Assembly (NCBI GenBank): GCA_964195945.1
Contig: CAXMRC010000091.1
Coordinates: 1-64,000 of the forward strand
Length of the DNA: 64,000 nt
From: JAAETI01 sp964195945
GTDB lineage: Bacteria > Actinomycetota > Acidimicrobiia > Spongiisociales > UBA5794
Reading direction: 5' to 3'
Shown here: positions 20,565 through 28,864 of the stretch, piece after piece
How the letters are laid out: every line of letters starts with the position of its first letter
Numbering within the stretch: the stretch's first letter is position 1
Notes under the pieces: model-generated
The model's database searches: none
Told to the model about the DNA's origin: nothing
The model's input: the letters and a program-made list of their open reading frames with translations, nothing else
Program-made: the position numbers and the translations under genes

Positions 20565-21818
20565 TTACTTGTTGAGTGCTTGTTTGAGTGCTTCGAGGGT
20601 CGGGTCGACAACCATTGGCGTTGTCCCCGCTGCCGTAACGGCCTTCATCGCCGAGGCGACATCCTTCAGGCCGGAACCGGTGGACAGCACGACAACCTCG
20701 TCGGTTGCCGAGACCAGGCCACGGTTGACGGCTTCGATCAATCCGGCGTACGCAGTTGCACCTGCGGGTTCGGCGAAGACGCCGGACCCGCGGGCCATAA
20801 GGGGCAGCGCGGCGAGAATCTCATCGTCGCTAACGCGGATGTAGGCGCCGTCAGTCTCCGTGACCGCAGCCATCGCCTTGATCCGGTCCCTTGGCAGGTC
20901 GGCACTGATGGAGTCGGCGACGGTGTCTGCGGCGATCGGAGCCTTAGTGAGGATGTCCTCGCCTGACTCGAAAGCTTGAACCATGTAGTCGCTGCCGGCA
21001 GCCTGAATCCCGTAGATCCGGGGAGCCTTGTCTATCCAGCCAAGGGCTAGGGCATCCTTGACAGCTTTATGGACGCCGCCGATGATCGATCCGTCGCCAA
21101 CGCTGACGAAGATCGCATCCGGCGGGTTCCAACCGAGGTCCTCGAGAATCTCGAGACCGGCGGTCTTCTTGCCTTCGGTCATGAACGGGTTGTATCCGGT
21201 GTTCCGGTTGTACCAGCCGTACTCGGCCGCAGCGAGCATGCAAAGCTCGAACGCATCGGCGTAGTTGCCATTGACCAACGCAACTGTTGACCCATAGGCG
21301 AGTAGCTGGGCGATTTTGGCCTCTGGTGCGGACTTGGGAACAAAGATGACATTCTTTTGTCCGATGCTTGCCGAAATGCCGGACAATGCGGCCGCGGCGT
21401 TGCCGGTGCTGGCAGTAGTCACGACTTCGGCTCCGACCTCACGTGCTTTCACGACGGCCATCGCCGAGGCGCGGTCTTTGAGCGAAGCGGTGGGTTGGCG
21501 GCCTTCGTCCTTTACCCAAACCTTGGCGATGCCAAGATCCGCGGCAAGGGGAGCGGCGTCGTACATCGGGGTTCCGCCAACGGTGAGTTGCGGAACCTCG
21601 GCATCGGGAGCGACCGGCATAAGAGGCTTGTAGCGCCACATAGTGCGATCGGGATTGGCTGCGAGGTCTTCCTTGGTCCACTCGGCTGCGATCTGGTCGT
21701 AGTCGTAGCGAACGTCGAGGATGCCTTCGTTTCCGTGATCAGTACAGACGTACCCGGCGTAATCCGCCGGGTACGTCTTGTCACAGATCACACAAGTGAG
21801 ACCTATGACATTCTTCAT
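20565..21818 (-). CDS. Threonine synthase-like PLP enzyme
   Basis: 417 residues. N-terminal zinc-ribbon-like Cys pair ('CVICDKTYP') as in threonine synthases, PLP lysine in 'TASLKDRAS' (about 118), 'TASTGNAAAALS' substrate loop, and C-terminal 'STGSGLKD'. It overlaps the carbamate kinase gene by four bases. In this setting an ammonia-lyase or beta-replacement role linked to purine nitrogen breakdown is as likely as threonine synthesis, since no hom or thrB gene is near. The exact reaction is not decidable from sequence. Confidence 0.75.
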   Translation of the reverse strand: MKNVIGLTCVICDKTYPADYAGYVCTDHGNEGILDVRYDYDQIAAEWTKEDLAANPDRTMWRYKPLMPVAPDAEVPQLTVGGTPMYDAAPLAADLGIAKVWVKDEGRQPTASLKDRASAMAVVKAREVGAEVVTTASTGNAAAALSGISASIGQKNVIFVPKSAPEAKIAQLLAYGSTVALVNGNYADAFELCMLAAAEYGWYNRNTGYNPFMTEGKKTAGLEILEDLGWNPPDAIFVSVGDGSIIGGVHKAVKDALALGWIDKAPRIYGIQAAGSDYMVQAFESGEDILTKAPIAADTVADSISADLPRDRIKAMAAVTETDGAYIRVSDDEILAALPLMARGSGVFAEPAGATAYAGLIEAVNRGLVSATDEVVVLSTGSGLKDVASAMKAVTAAGTTPMVVDPTLEALKQALNK

Positions 21819-22756
21819 TGAACGATCCGGGTACCGGTCTCGCCTGCCATGGCGCGCTCGAGGTTCGCAGGGTTGGTGATCAAGGCTTCCTTGCCACCAG
21901 CTTCCATGAACTGAACGACCGCACGCATCTTCGGGGCCATCGATCCCTCAGCGAAGTGGCCGCCCTCTTCGAGATAGCCCTTGAGCTCGGCCAGCGTGAA
22001 CTGGCTGACCCACTCTTCATTGGGTTTGCCGAAGTTGAGCGCCACCTGCTCTACAGCAGTTGAGATCAACAGCAGATCGGCATCGACCTGGCTCGCCAAC
22101 AGGGCTGAGGCGAGGTCCTTGTCGATCACCGCGGCGATACCTTCGAGGTCGCCCTTGTCGTTGGTGACGACGGGGATCCCGCCACCACCAACTGCGATAG
22201 TCGCAACACCGGCATCAAGCAGCTGCTTGATGACATCGAGTTCCACGATCCGCATTGGTGCGGGGGAGGCAACAACGCGACGCCAGCCGCGGCCGGCGTC
22301 TTCTTTGATGTCCCAACCTTCCTCGTCGCGACGCTTCGTCGCTTCGGCTTTATCCATGAACGAGCCGATCGGCTTGCTCGGGGCCGCGAACGCCGGATCA
22401 TTGGCATCAACCTCGACCTGGGTGACAACCGTGGCGACACTCTTGTTGATGCCGCGTTGCCGGAAGTCGTTGATCAGGTTCTGTTGAAGCATGTATCCGA
22501 TGGCGCCCTGGGTGTCGGCACCGCAGTAGTCGAGCGGGATCTCATGGAGTTCGCTGCTCGACATCTCAGAGCGACGCAGGATGAAGCCAACTTGCGGGCC
22601 GTTGCCGTGTGAAATGGCCACATCCCATCCCTGTTCAACCAGGGATGCGATGTGATCGTCGGTTTCTGCCGCAGCGGCGTACTGATCCTGAACGGACTTG
22701 TGGTCCTTGTCAGGGATGAGCGAGTTGCCGCCAATGGCGATAACGACTCTTGGCAT
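21815..22756 (-). CDS. arcC: Carbamate kinase
   Basis: 313 residues. Family motifs: 'VVIAIGGNSL' (phosphate loop), 'SHGNGPQVG', 'GGGGIPVV', 'IDKDLASALLA' and 'MAPKMRAV'. It makes ATP and carbamate from carbamoyl phosphate and ADP, the energy-yielding last step of arginine, agmatine or purine-type fermentations. The ATG at 22756 forms TGATG with the stop of the carbamoyltransferase, pointing to direct coupling between carbamoyl-phosphate release and ATP formation. A GTG three codons upstream is a possible alternative start. Confidence 0.93.
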   Translation of the reverse strand: MPRVVIAIGGNSLIPDKDHKSVQDQYAAAAETDDHIASLVEQGWDVAISHGNGPQVGFILRRSEMSSSELHEIPLDYCGADTQGAIGYMLQQNLINDFRQRGINKSVATVVTQVEVDANDPAFAAPSKPIGSFMDKAEATKRRDEEGWDIKEDAGRGWRRVVASPAPMRIVELDVIKQLLDAGVATIAVGGGGIPVVTNDKGDLEGIAAVIDKDLASALLASQVDADLLLISTAVEQVALNFGKPNEEWVSQFTLAELKGYLEEGGHFAEGSMAPKMRAVVQFMEAGGKEALITNPANLERAMAGETGTRIVQ

Positions 22757-23706
22757 CACTCCCACACTCCGAGGACGGACGAGAGGAGGGCCATACGCAT
22801 GATGACACCGTTGTAAGCCTCCTGCCAGTAACGAGCGTGCCTGGAGTCGTCGACCTCAGGAAGTAGCTCGTCGCGGCGGGGGAGGGAGTGCAGGATGATT
22901 GAGCTGCCCTTGGCCCTGCTCATGACCTCAGAGGTCACCTGATAGTTAGCCGAAGTGTGTGCGTACACCTCTTGCCTTTCCTGCCGGGCCTTGGTGTAGT
23001 CGGGCTGGACGACGGGCTCCATGTAGATGACGTCGGCCTCGGCGATGGCCTCGTCGATGTGATCGACGATGCGGTAGTTGGTGCCCTTTTCGTCGAGTTC
23101 GGCGAGGAACTCGGGAAGCGGTGACATCTCTTCAGGGGCCAAGATGATCATCTCGGCGTCGAACTGCGACAGCGCATATCCGAGCGAGTGCATGGTGCGC
23201 ATGCGGTGGTCCCCAACTGCGAGGATCGTCTTGCCGTCGACCGATCCCATTTCCTTGGTGATCGTGTAGAGGTCGGTAAGGATCTGGGTGGGGTGTTCGC
23301 CCCAGCCGTCGCCACCATTGATGACGGGGATCGATGCCCACTTGGCAGCCTCGTGGGGGGCGCCTTGGTCGAAGTGACGCATGACGATGGCATCGCCATA
23401 GAACTCGAGCATGTGCATCGTGTCCTTGATGGACTCCTGATAGAAGTCGCCGGCCCTGGTCATCTTGGCATCGGAGAAACCGGTGACATGGCCACCGAGA
23501 CGATGCATCGCGGCCTCATGGGCCAGACGAGTACGTGTCGAAGGCTGATAGAAAGCGGTAACGAGAGTCTTGTGAGCGAGCATGTCGCTATTGCGTCGAT
23601 CGCGAGCGATGGGCTCAACACGGTCGGCAATCTCGAACAGGTGCATGAACTCGTTGCGCTCGAAGTCCTTCAGCGACAGGATGTCGCGTCCCGCAAAGCT
23701 GCGCAT
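22756..23706 (-). CDS. Aspartate carbamoyltransferase-like enzyme, probably not pyrimidine ATCase
   Basis: 316 residues. Carbamoyl-phosphate site intact: 'PSTRTR' (about 55-60), Arg in 'VMRHFDQGA', and 'HPTQILTDLYT'. The C-terminal 'LHSLPRRDE' and 'GVIMRMALL' are ATCase-like. In contrast, the SFE of RTR-x-SFE is replaced by 'LAHE', and at the position of the aspartate-binding Arg in the V-T-R-V-Q motif I read 'MEPVVQ', without Arg. It heads the operon with carbamate kinase, AAAGGAGGG Shine-Dalgarno. Likely runs in the carbamoyl-phosphate-forming direction on a different N-carbamoyl compound (inference). Confidence 0.8.
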   Translation of the reverse strand: MRSFAGRDILSLKDFERNEFMHLFEIADRVEPIARDRRNSDMLAHKTLVTAFYQPSTRTRLAHEAAMHRLGGHVTGFSDAKMTRAGDFYQESIKDTMHMLEFYGDAIVMRHFDQGAPHEAAKWASIPVINGGDGWGEHPTQILTDLYTITKEMGSVDGKTILAVGDHRMRTMHSLGYALSQFDAEMIILAPEEMSPLPEFLAELDEKGTNYRIVDHIDEAIAEADVIYMEPVVQPDYTKARQERQEVYAHTSANYQVTSEVMSRAKGSSIILHSLPRRDELLPEVDDSRHARYWQEAYNGVIMRMALLSSVLGVWE

Positions 23707-23736
23707 TGGGTGCCCTCCTTTAGGGGGTTGTCGGAT

Positions 23737-23747
23737 TGGTCATACCA
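23737..23747. promoter_or_regulatory. Candidate GntR/HutC operator
   Basis: TGGTCATACCA has TGGT/ACCA arms around a three-base centre and resembles HutC-subfamily sites such as the DasR site TGGTCTAGACCA. It lies in the 82-base spacer between the carbamoyltransferase operon and the divergent GntR gene, where a HutC-type regulator would bind. Confidence 0.4.
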
Positions 23748-23788
23748 TCCTACAATATGATTACATTACTGACTAGCCCAGAATTCCG

Positions 23789-24517
23789 ATGATCACCAGA
23801 AGCCCATCACTCACCGACCAGGTGAAGGCCCACATCAAAACGAAGATCGTCAATGACGATTTTGAGGACGGCCGAATACCGCCAGAAGCCACCCTGGCTG
23901 AGGACCTGGGAGTCAGCCGAACCACCATCCGAGATGCACTTGGGAAGCTCGAACACGAAGGCGCCATCTACCGCAAGCAAGGTGCAGGGACCTTCGTCAA
24001 TGAAGCCGGTCTCCAGATCAAATCGCGCCTTGAGGAGATCTGGTCATACGAGCAGGTGCTCGAAGACCATGGCTACACACCTTCGGTCAAGGTCCTCACC
24101 GATCGCATCCTTCCCGTGAAGGCTGAAACAGCTGTCGCACTCGGACTCGAGGAAGACGCCAAGGTTCTAGTGATCGAGAAAGTCTTTCTCGAAGACAACG
24201 AACCAGTCGTGTTGACCAGAAACCGGATTCCCGCCGACATGTTGTTGGACGTGGGGCGTGACCACGACGACATGCCCATATACGAGTTTCTCGAGGAGTA
24301 CTGCGATCGGCGACTCGCCTACTACGTGTCCGAGATCGTACCGGTAGCCTTTAATGCAGTGCAGGCAAAGAAGCTTGGCGTGAAAAAGGGAACTGTCGGT
24401 CTGTCTTTTGTCGAGGTTGGCTTCGACCAGAGCAACGAGCCCGTGGTGCAAGCCACCTCATACTTCCGCGACGATTTGCTCCGCTTCCGTCTCATCAGAA
24501 GGAAATCCGGCGCATGA
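23789..24517 (+). CDS. GntR family regulator, HutC subfamily (UTRA domain)
   Basis: 242 residues. N-terminal winged helix ('PPEATLAEDLGVSRTTIRDAL', about 30-52; 'KLEHEGAIYRKQGAGTFV') and a C-terminal UTRA effector domain with the expected 'LVIEKVFLEDNEPVVLTRN' and 'SYFRDDLLRF' end. Divergent from the carbamate kinase operon and followed after 31 bases by the YgeW-like gene, so it probably senses a pathway intermediate and controls both. Confidence 0.9.
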   Translation: MITRSPSLTDQVKAHIKTKIVNDDFEDGRIPPEATLAEDLGVSRTTIRDALGKLEHEGAIYRKQGAGTFVNEAGLQIKSRLEEIWSYEQVLEDHGYTPSVKVLTDRILPVKAETAVALGLEEDAKVLVIEKVFLEDNEPVVLTRNRIPADMLLDVGRDHDDMPIYEFLEEYCDRRLAYYVSEIVPVAFNAVQAKKLGVKKGTVGLSFVEVGFDQSNEPVVQATSYFRDDLLRFRLIRRKSGA

Positions 24518-24548
24518 GTAGGACTATCTATCTGCAAAGGAGCAGTTG

Positions 24549-25523
24549 ATGCAGACACATCTGCACGGCCGTGACATGATCACGACCCAGGAGTGGACCA
24601 AGGATGAACTTGATACGGTTATCGATATCGCCCTTGATCTGAAGCGCCGTCGTGCGCTCGGCGAGCAGCACGCATTGTTAGACAACAAGGTTCTTGCCAT
24701 GTTGTTCTTCTTCTCGAGCACCCGGACCCGCGCCAGCTTTGAGGCCGGCATGGCTCAGCTCGGTGGCCACGCCATGTTCCTCGATAGCACCAGCACCCAG
24801 ATCGGCCACGGTGACACGTGGCGCGAGATCGGCGAGATCCTCGGTCGCTACGACGACGGTATCGCCATTCGCAACGTCGATTGGGAGATTGGTAACAAGT
24901 ACATCCGTGCAGTTGCCGAGGCCAGTCGGACACCTGTTCTCAACATGCAGTGCGACTGGTACCACCCTTTCCAGGCACTTGCCGATCTGTTGACCGTCAT
25001 TGAGCAGAAGGGCGATCCCCGCAAGCTGACGTTCAACATGAGCTATGCCTATGCGGCCAGCTATCAGAAGCCGATCAGCGTTCCGCAGAGCGTCATCTTG
25101 TTGATGTCTCGTTACGGTGCGAATGTTCGTCTTACCCGTCCGCCAGAGTTCAAGCTCTTCCCTGAGATCATTGCTCAGACCGAAGAGAATGCGAAGAAGT
25201 CGCACGGTAGCTTTGAGATCTTCGAGGACTTCGAAGAGGGCATGAAGGGTGCGGACGTTGTGTACGCCAAGGCGTGGGGCTCAATGCTCACGACTTCGGA
25301 TCACGAAGAGTCGGCCAAGATCTCCGCGAAGTACTCGGACTGGATCGTGGACGAGCGTCGCATGAACATGGCAGATGAAGATGCCATCTACATGCATCCG
25401 CTGCCTGCGGACCGCAACATCGAGGTGGCCGACGAGGTCATCGACGGTCGCTGGAGCCGGGTCTTCGACCAGGCCGAGAACCGTCTCCACGTACAGAAAT
25501 CTGTAATGGCGCTAACGATGTGA
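24549..25523 (+). CDS. ygeW: Knotted carbamoyltransferase (YgeW/N-acetylornithine carbamoyltransferase-like)
   Basis: 324 residues. Carbamoyl-phosphate motif 'SSTRTRASFEAGMAQLGG' (about 57-74), 'CDWYHPFQALADLL' (the HPxQ site, about 138) and 'HPLPADRN' near the C-terminus. The loop sequence after HPxQ and the overall pattern fit the trefoil-knotted AOTC/YgeW group rather than ArgF. In E. coli ygeW belongs to the ygeW-X-Y/ygfK/ssnA/xdh set tied to purine breakdown. ATG 24549 is favoured (AAAGGAG six bases upstream) over TTG 24546. The natural substrate is unproven in this family. Confidence 0.82.
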   Translation: MQTHLHGRDMITTQEWTKDELDTVIDIALDLKRRRALGEQHALLDNKVLAMLFFFSSTRTRASFEAGMAQLGGHAMFLDSTSTQIGHGDTWREIGEILGRYDDGIAIRNVDWEIGNKYIRAVAEASRTPVLNMQCDWYHPFQALADLLTVIEQKGDPRKLTFNMSYAYAASYQKPISVPQSVILLMSRYGANVRLTRPPEFKLFPEIIAQTEENAKKSHGSFEIFEDFEEGMKGADVVYAKAWGSMLTTSDHEESAKISAKYSDWIVDERRMNMADEDAIYMHPLPADRNIEVADEVIDGRWSRVFDQAENRLHVQKSVMALTM

Positions 25524-25666
25524 CTTCGTCACATCGTTAGCGTACGGAGATTTCCTGGGCTACGCCCAGGAAACTCCGGCGTTTACAGATGAAATCGTCA
25601 AGGTTCGAGTTCGCTTTGCGAACTCGGGCGCAGTGTTGGAAGGACCCGGGCTGTGCCCGGGTCCTT
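25510..25666. terminator. Array of four perfect hairpins in a convergent intergenic region
   Basis: Four near-perfect stem-loops follow each other: (1) 25510-25523/25529-25542, 14 pairs, loop CTTCG, with the stop codon inside its left arm; (2) 25546-25560/25564-25577, 14 pairs with one bulged base, loop TAC; (3) 25606-25614/25618-25626, 9 pairs, loop TTT; (4) 25640-25651/25655-25666, 12 pairs, loop TGT. They lie between two convergent genes and may be tandem two-way terminators, but none has a long T tract. The rest of the spacer (25667-25830) shows no gene I can support. Confidence 0.7.
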
Positions 25667-25830
25667 CTGCGCCTGCGGGTGCGCACGGCGCCGTCCCGCC
25701 AAGTGTGATTGCCGCCGCTGCGCTATTTGAGGATCCGGGTGGATGATTGTGGGGCTTGGGACTTCCGGCATTCTGCGGCCGGGCTGTGGGCGGGCCGTCC
25801 GTTTCATGTTGGCGTTCGATCGAATGATGG

Positions 25831-26610
25831 CTAGTCGGTGATGTCTCTTCTTGTAAACGTGAGGTACATCACGCCTAATCCGACAATCGCATAGCCAGCG
25901 ACGAGGACAATCGACTTCTCAAATGCGACCAGATCCGTCCCGCCGGATGCGAAAGCTGCGATGACGCCCGCTGGAAGCCATTCTCCTGCGCTGTCCCACA
26001 TGAGGCCAAGCAGGTTCTCAATGATGAGGAGATACGCAACTCCAGCGGTGATTGAGATTGCTGCCGATCGTGTGATCATCGCCAACACAGCGCCGACAAG
26101 TCCCCAGAGAACAGTCGCAATCGCGGTGGTGCCGAGGGTTCCGAGTGAACCGGCGACAGTCCATGTGTCCGTCGAGATGTCCTGGGTGGGCGCCAGAATC
26201 ACCGCCAGAAGAACTGCCGCAACGCCGGCTGCCACGACGCCGATGATGACATAGCTCGCCACTGCTAGGAGCTTCCCGGAGAGCAAGATGGCTCGTCGCG
26301 GCTCACCGACCAATAGGTTGCGAATCGTGCCCCATTCGAAGTCCCTGGCCACGCTCAGAGCCAAGAGAGCAATCGCCACGATTCCAATCAGGTTGGCTGA
26401 TGTGGTCAGGGCGGCAACGGCGCCATCGTTGCCAGCCAGATCCGCGGCTCCTCCCAACGGTCCGCCGTGTCCTTCACCTCCTGGACCCATTTCCTCACTG
26501 CCGAGGAAGACCATGAAGCTGATCAGCACAACGAACACCACCATCACCAGGATGCCGACTCGAGCTGTCTTGTGGAATCTGATCCACTCTGATGCATACG
26601 AGCGGATCAC
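25831..26610 (-). CDS. ABC-2 type transporter permease
   Basis: 259 residues, six hydrophobic helices (about 18-38, 70-92, 110-135, 148-170, 178-198, 232-250) with no signal peptide. Typical ABC-2 exporter permease of the NatB/BcrB type ('DFEWGTIRNLLVGEPRR' between helices 2 and 3). It overlaps the ATPase gene by four bases. Substrate unknown. Confidence 0.85.
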   Translation of the reverse strand: MIRSYASEWIRFHKTARVGILVMVVFVVLISFMVFLGSEEMGPGGEGHGGPLGGAADLAGNDGAVAALTTSANLIGIVAIALLALSVARDFEWGTIRNLLVGEPRRAILLSGKLLAVASYVIIGVVAAGVAAVLLAVILAPTQDISTDTWTVAGSLGTLGTTAIATVLWGLVGAVLAMITRSAAISITAGVAYLLIIENLLGLMWDSAGEWLPAGVIAAFASGGTDLVAFEKSIVLVAGYAIVGLGVMYLTFTRRDITD

Positions 26611-27518
26611 AGCCCCATCTCCCGATTGGTCAGGCGGAGGAAGACAGCTTCGAGATCTTCGTTGCGCACACTCAACTCGGCCAGGGTGATACCGGCGTCG
26701 AAAGCAAGCCGATTCAGCTGCGCCGGGGCGTCAATTGCCCCGGCCACGTGAATCACTCCCTCATCGACTGTCACCGTGTAGCTGGCTCGTTCGAGCACCG
26801 TTACCAGGGCGGCGAGGTCGTCCGGAGTTTCGGGCGCCACGACTACCTCGTGGGCGGCTTCTTCGAGCAGCGCTGCGAGATTGCCCTCGAAGATGAGTTG
26901 GCCTCTATCGATGATGATCACCCGGTCGGCCATCGTTTGCACCTCGGCGAGGAGGTGGCTCGATACAAGGACCGTCCTTCCTCGTTGAGCCAGATCTCTC
27001 AGGAGGGCTCTGATTTCGACGATACCCGCCGGATCGAGGCCATTCATGGGCTCGTCAAGGATCAGGATGTCAGGATCGCGCAATAGTGCCGCAGCGATAC
27101 CGAGGCGCTGCTTCATCCCAAGCGAGTATTCGGACACACGGTCTCCGCGACGACTTGTGAGCTTGACGATCTCAAGGACCTTCTCAATGCGAGCCTTGGA
27201 ATGTCCGTCCAGTGCCGCGAGTGTTCGCAGGTTCGCGTCTCCGGACAGCTTGGGATAGAACGCCGGAGTTTCGATCAACGCACCGACGTGCTTCATGTAC
27301 CCGCTGGGGTGTTCGATAGATCGGCCCAGAACGCTCGCTGTCCCCGAAGTCGGGCGCACCAGTCCAAGGAGCATCCTGATCGTCGTGCTCTTGCCTGCGC
27401 CGTTCGGACCCAGGAGGCCAACAACACCTCCCCGCTCGATGTCAACTGTGAGGCCGTCCACGGCTTTCAGCGTTCCGAACTCCTTGGTGAGATCCTCGAA
27501 TCGAATAGCGGCGCTCAT
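26607..27518 (-). CDS. ABC transporter ATP-binding protein
   Basis: 303 residues. Walker A 'GPNGAGKST' (about 38-46), Q-less 'YPKLSGDANL' region, signature 'EYSLGMKQRLGIA' (about 135), Walker B 'ILILDEPMNGLDP' and switch His in 'VLVSSHLLAE'. C-terminal extension of about 80 residues as in BcrA/NatA-type exporters. It pairs with the overlapping permease. The link to the purine genes on both sides is only positional. Confidence 0.93.
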   Translation of the reverse strand: MSAAIRFEDLTKEFGTLKAVDGLTVDIERGGVVGLLGPNGAGKSTTIRMLLGLVRPTSGTASVLGRSIEHPSGYMKHVGALIETPAFYPKLSGDANLRTLAALDGHSKARIEKVLEIVKLTSRRGDRVSEYSLGMKQRLGIAAALLRDPDILILDEPMNGLDPAGIVEIRALLRDLAQRGRTVLVSSHLLAEVQTMADRVIIIDRGQLIFEGNLAALLEEAAHEVVVAPETPDDLAALVTVLERASYTVTVDEGVIHVAGAIDAPAQLNRLAFDAGITLAELSVRNEDLEAVFLRLTNREMGL

Positions 27519-27980
27519 GAGACGTCCATCCCTTTGCTTCTACATGACATGCTCTTCGACCTTTCCAGCGTGCGAGGATCTAAGCCGCACACTGTGTGGG
27601 GACGTGAAGCTCACGAAGTGCAGCATGCAAGTGTACGCAGCTCGCTGCATGCCGGAGCTCTTCATGCGGTGCCGTATCGACCAGCGAGAAACCCTCCGCC
27701 CATAGCTGGCAAATCTCAAGTGGGGGCTCTTCAGTCGCGGTGAGATTTCGGCGAGGACGCACGGCACGTCAGTCAACCAATTGTCTATCCGAAGGTGGGT
27801 TGTTGAACGTCGGCTGGTTCTGCGCCTAGACCGTTATGGCGCTCGGGCGGGATGGGTGAATTTAAAGTTCCCACCAGGTGTCATTCGTATCGAGCCGGTC
27901 GGCAACTTCGTCACCTATGGGATCGGTGTCTTCCCTCTGCAGATGCGCAAACCCGACAAGGCGTTGGCCAGGGTGCCGGT
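27519..27980. other. 462-base spacer with a possible gene remnant
   Basis: No complete gene is supported here. A plus-strand frame from 27781 to 27984 (67 codons) has protein-like character in its second half (for example 'FPPGVIRIEPVGNFVTYG'), no Shine-Dalgarno and a stop that overlaps the end of the convergent lipase. It could be the 3' end of a decayed gene. Inverted GCATGC-containing repeats occur near 27627-27660. I see no mobile element. Confidence 0.3.
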
Positions 27981-28733
27981 CTAGAGCGACTGGAGCGACC
28001 GAACCCGCTCCTCGTAACGAGATATCTCGTGCGGGCCCACCCCGGCGGCCCGGATCGAGCCGAAGTGCTTGAACCTGGCGATAACGTCGTCGCGAGCGAC
28101 CTGCCAGCCACCAGCATCACGGTGCAGATTCCCGTTGCCATCGAAGTACATGCGACGGCCGACATGGCGGTAGTTCTGCACGAGTAGTGGGACGCGAGTG
28201 ACGATGTCGATATGGTTGATTACCCGGTAGGTGTTCATCCCCAGAATCCCTTGGTAGGCATCGGCGAAGTCTTTGAGCCCGGTGCGGGGAGACCCATAGG
28301 TGTAAACGTGATCGACGGTACCGTTTGTGGCCACAAGCCGGCCGGCAGCCAGGACGGCCAGACCGGCGCCAAGACTATGGCCCGTGATCACCAACCCGCG
28401 ATCGGTACCTGTGACATGGGGAAGGATTTCCTGCCACACCTCGTCGAGGGCACGACGGAACCCGGAGTGGACCATCGTCCCAAACACACCGGCAACGGGA
28501 CGGAACTCCGCATCACGCAGCCAGTCGACATGGTTAGTTGACTCGGTGCCACGAAATGACAGATAGCGTTTCGCCCCGTCCTCGGCGATGAACGCCTGTG
28601 TGCTTGCGCCCGAGAAATGCCGATAGTTGGCAAGACCAAGGTCTGCGACGTTCTGCTCTGCCTGATCGACAGGTCGATAGGCAATCCTTGAAAGCTGGAC
28701 AGTTGTGAGCGCTAGGGCCGCGTCAAAGGTCAT
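27981..28733 (-). CDS. Lipase class 3 family alpha/beta hydrolase
   Basis: 250 residues, no signal peptide. The nucleophile elbow is 'ITGHSLGAGLA' (Ser about 118), followed by 'YGSPRTG' and an Asp in 'INHIDIVTRVP' (about 175), with a late His as third member of the triad. 'YLSFRGTES' is the family's oxyanion-side strand. Strong Shine-Dalgarno (GGGAGGAG). Likely hydrolyses an acylglycerol or other ester; no neighbour clarifies the substrate. Divergent from the SDR gene. Confidence 0.88.
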   Translation of the reverse strand: MTFDAALALTTVQLSRIAYRPVDQAEQNVADLGLANYRHFSGASTQAFIAEDGAKRYLSFRGTESTNHVDWLRDAEFRPVAGVFGTMVHSGFRRALDEVWQEILPHVTGTDRGLVITGHSLGAGLAVLAAGRLVATNGTVDHVYTYGSPRTGLKDFADAYQGILGMNTYRVINHIDIVTRVPLLVQNYRHVGRRMYFDGNGNLHRDAGGWQVARDDVIARFKHFGSIRAAGVGPHEISRYEERVRSLQSL

Positions 28734-28864
28734 TGGGTTCTCCTCCCTGACAACCTACATGAGCGCGATCGAAGCTGGTCGATACGTATTTGTGTGCGCT
28801 CCGTCTTCGTCGGCTCGGTTAGTACGCAACTACTGTTCGCAGGACAAGCGACCTGGAGGGATGC

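Noticed and set aside
25598..25807. Minus-strand 69-codon frame in the hairpin-array region
   Set aside because: Arises from GC-rich hairpins; no start signal or domain.
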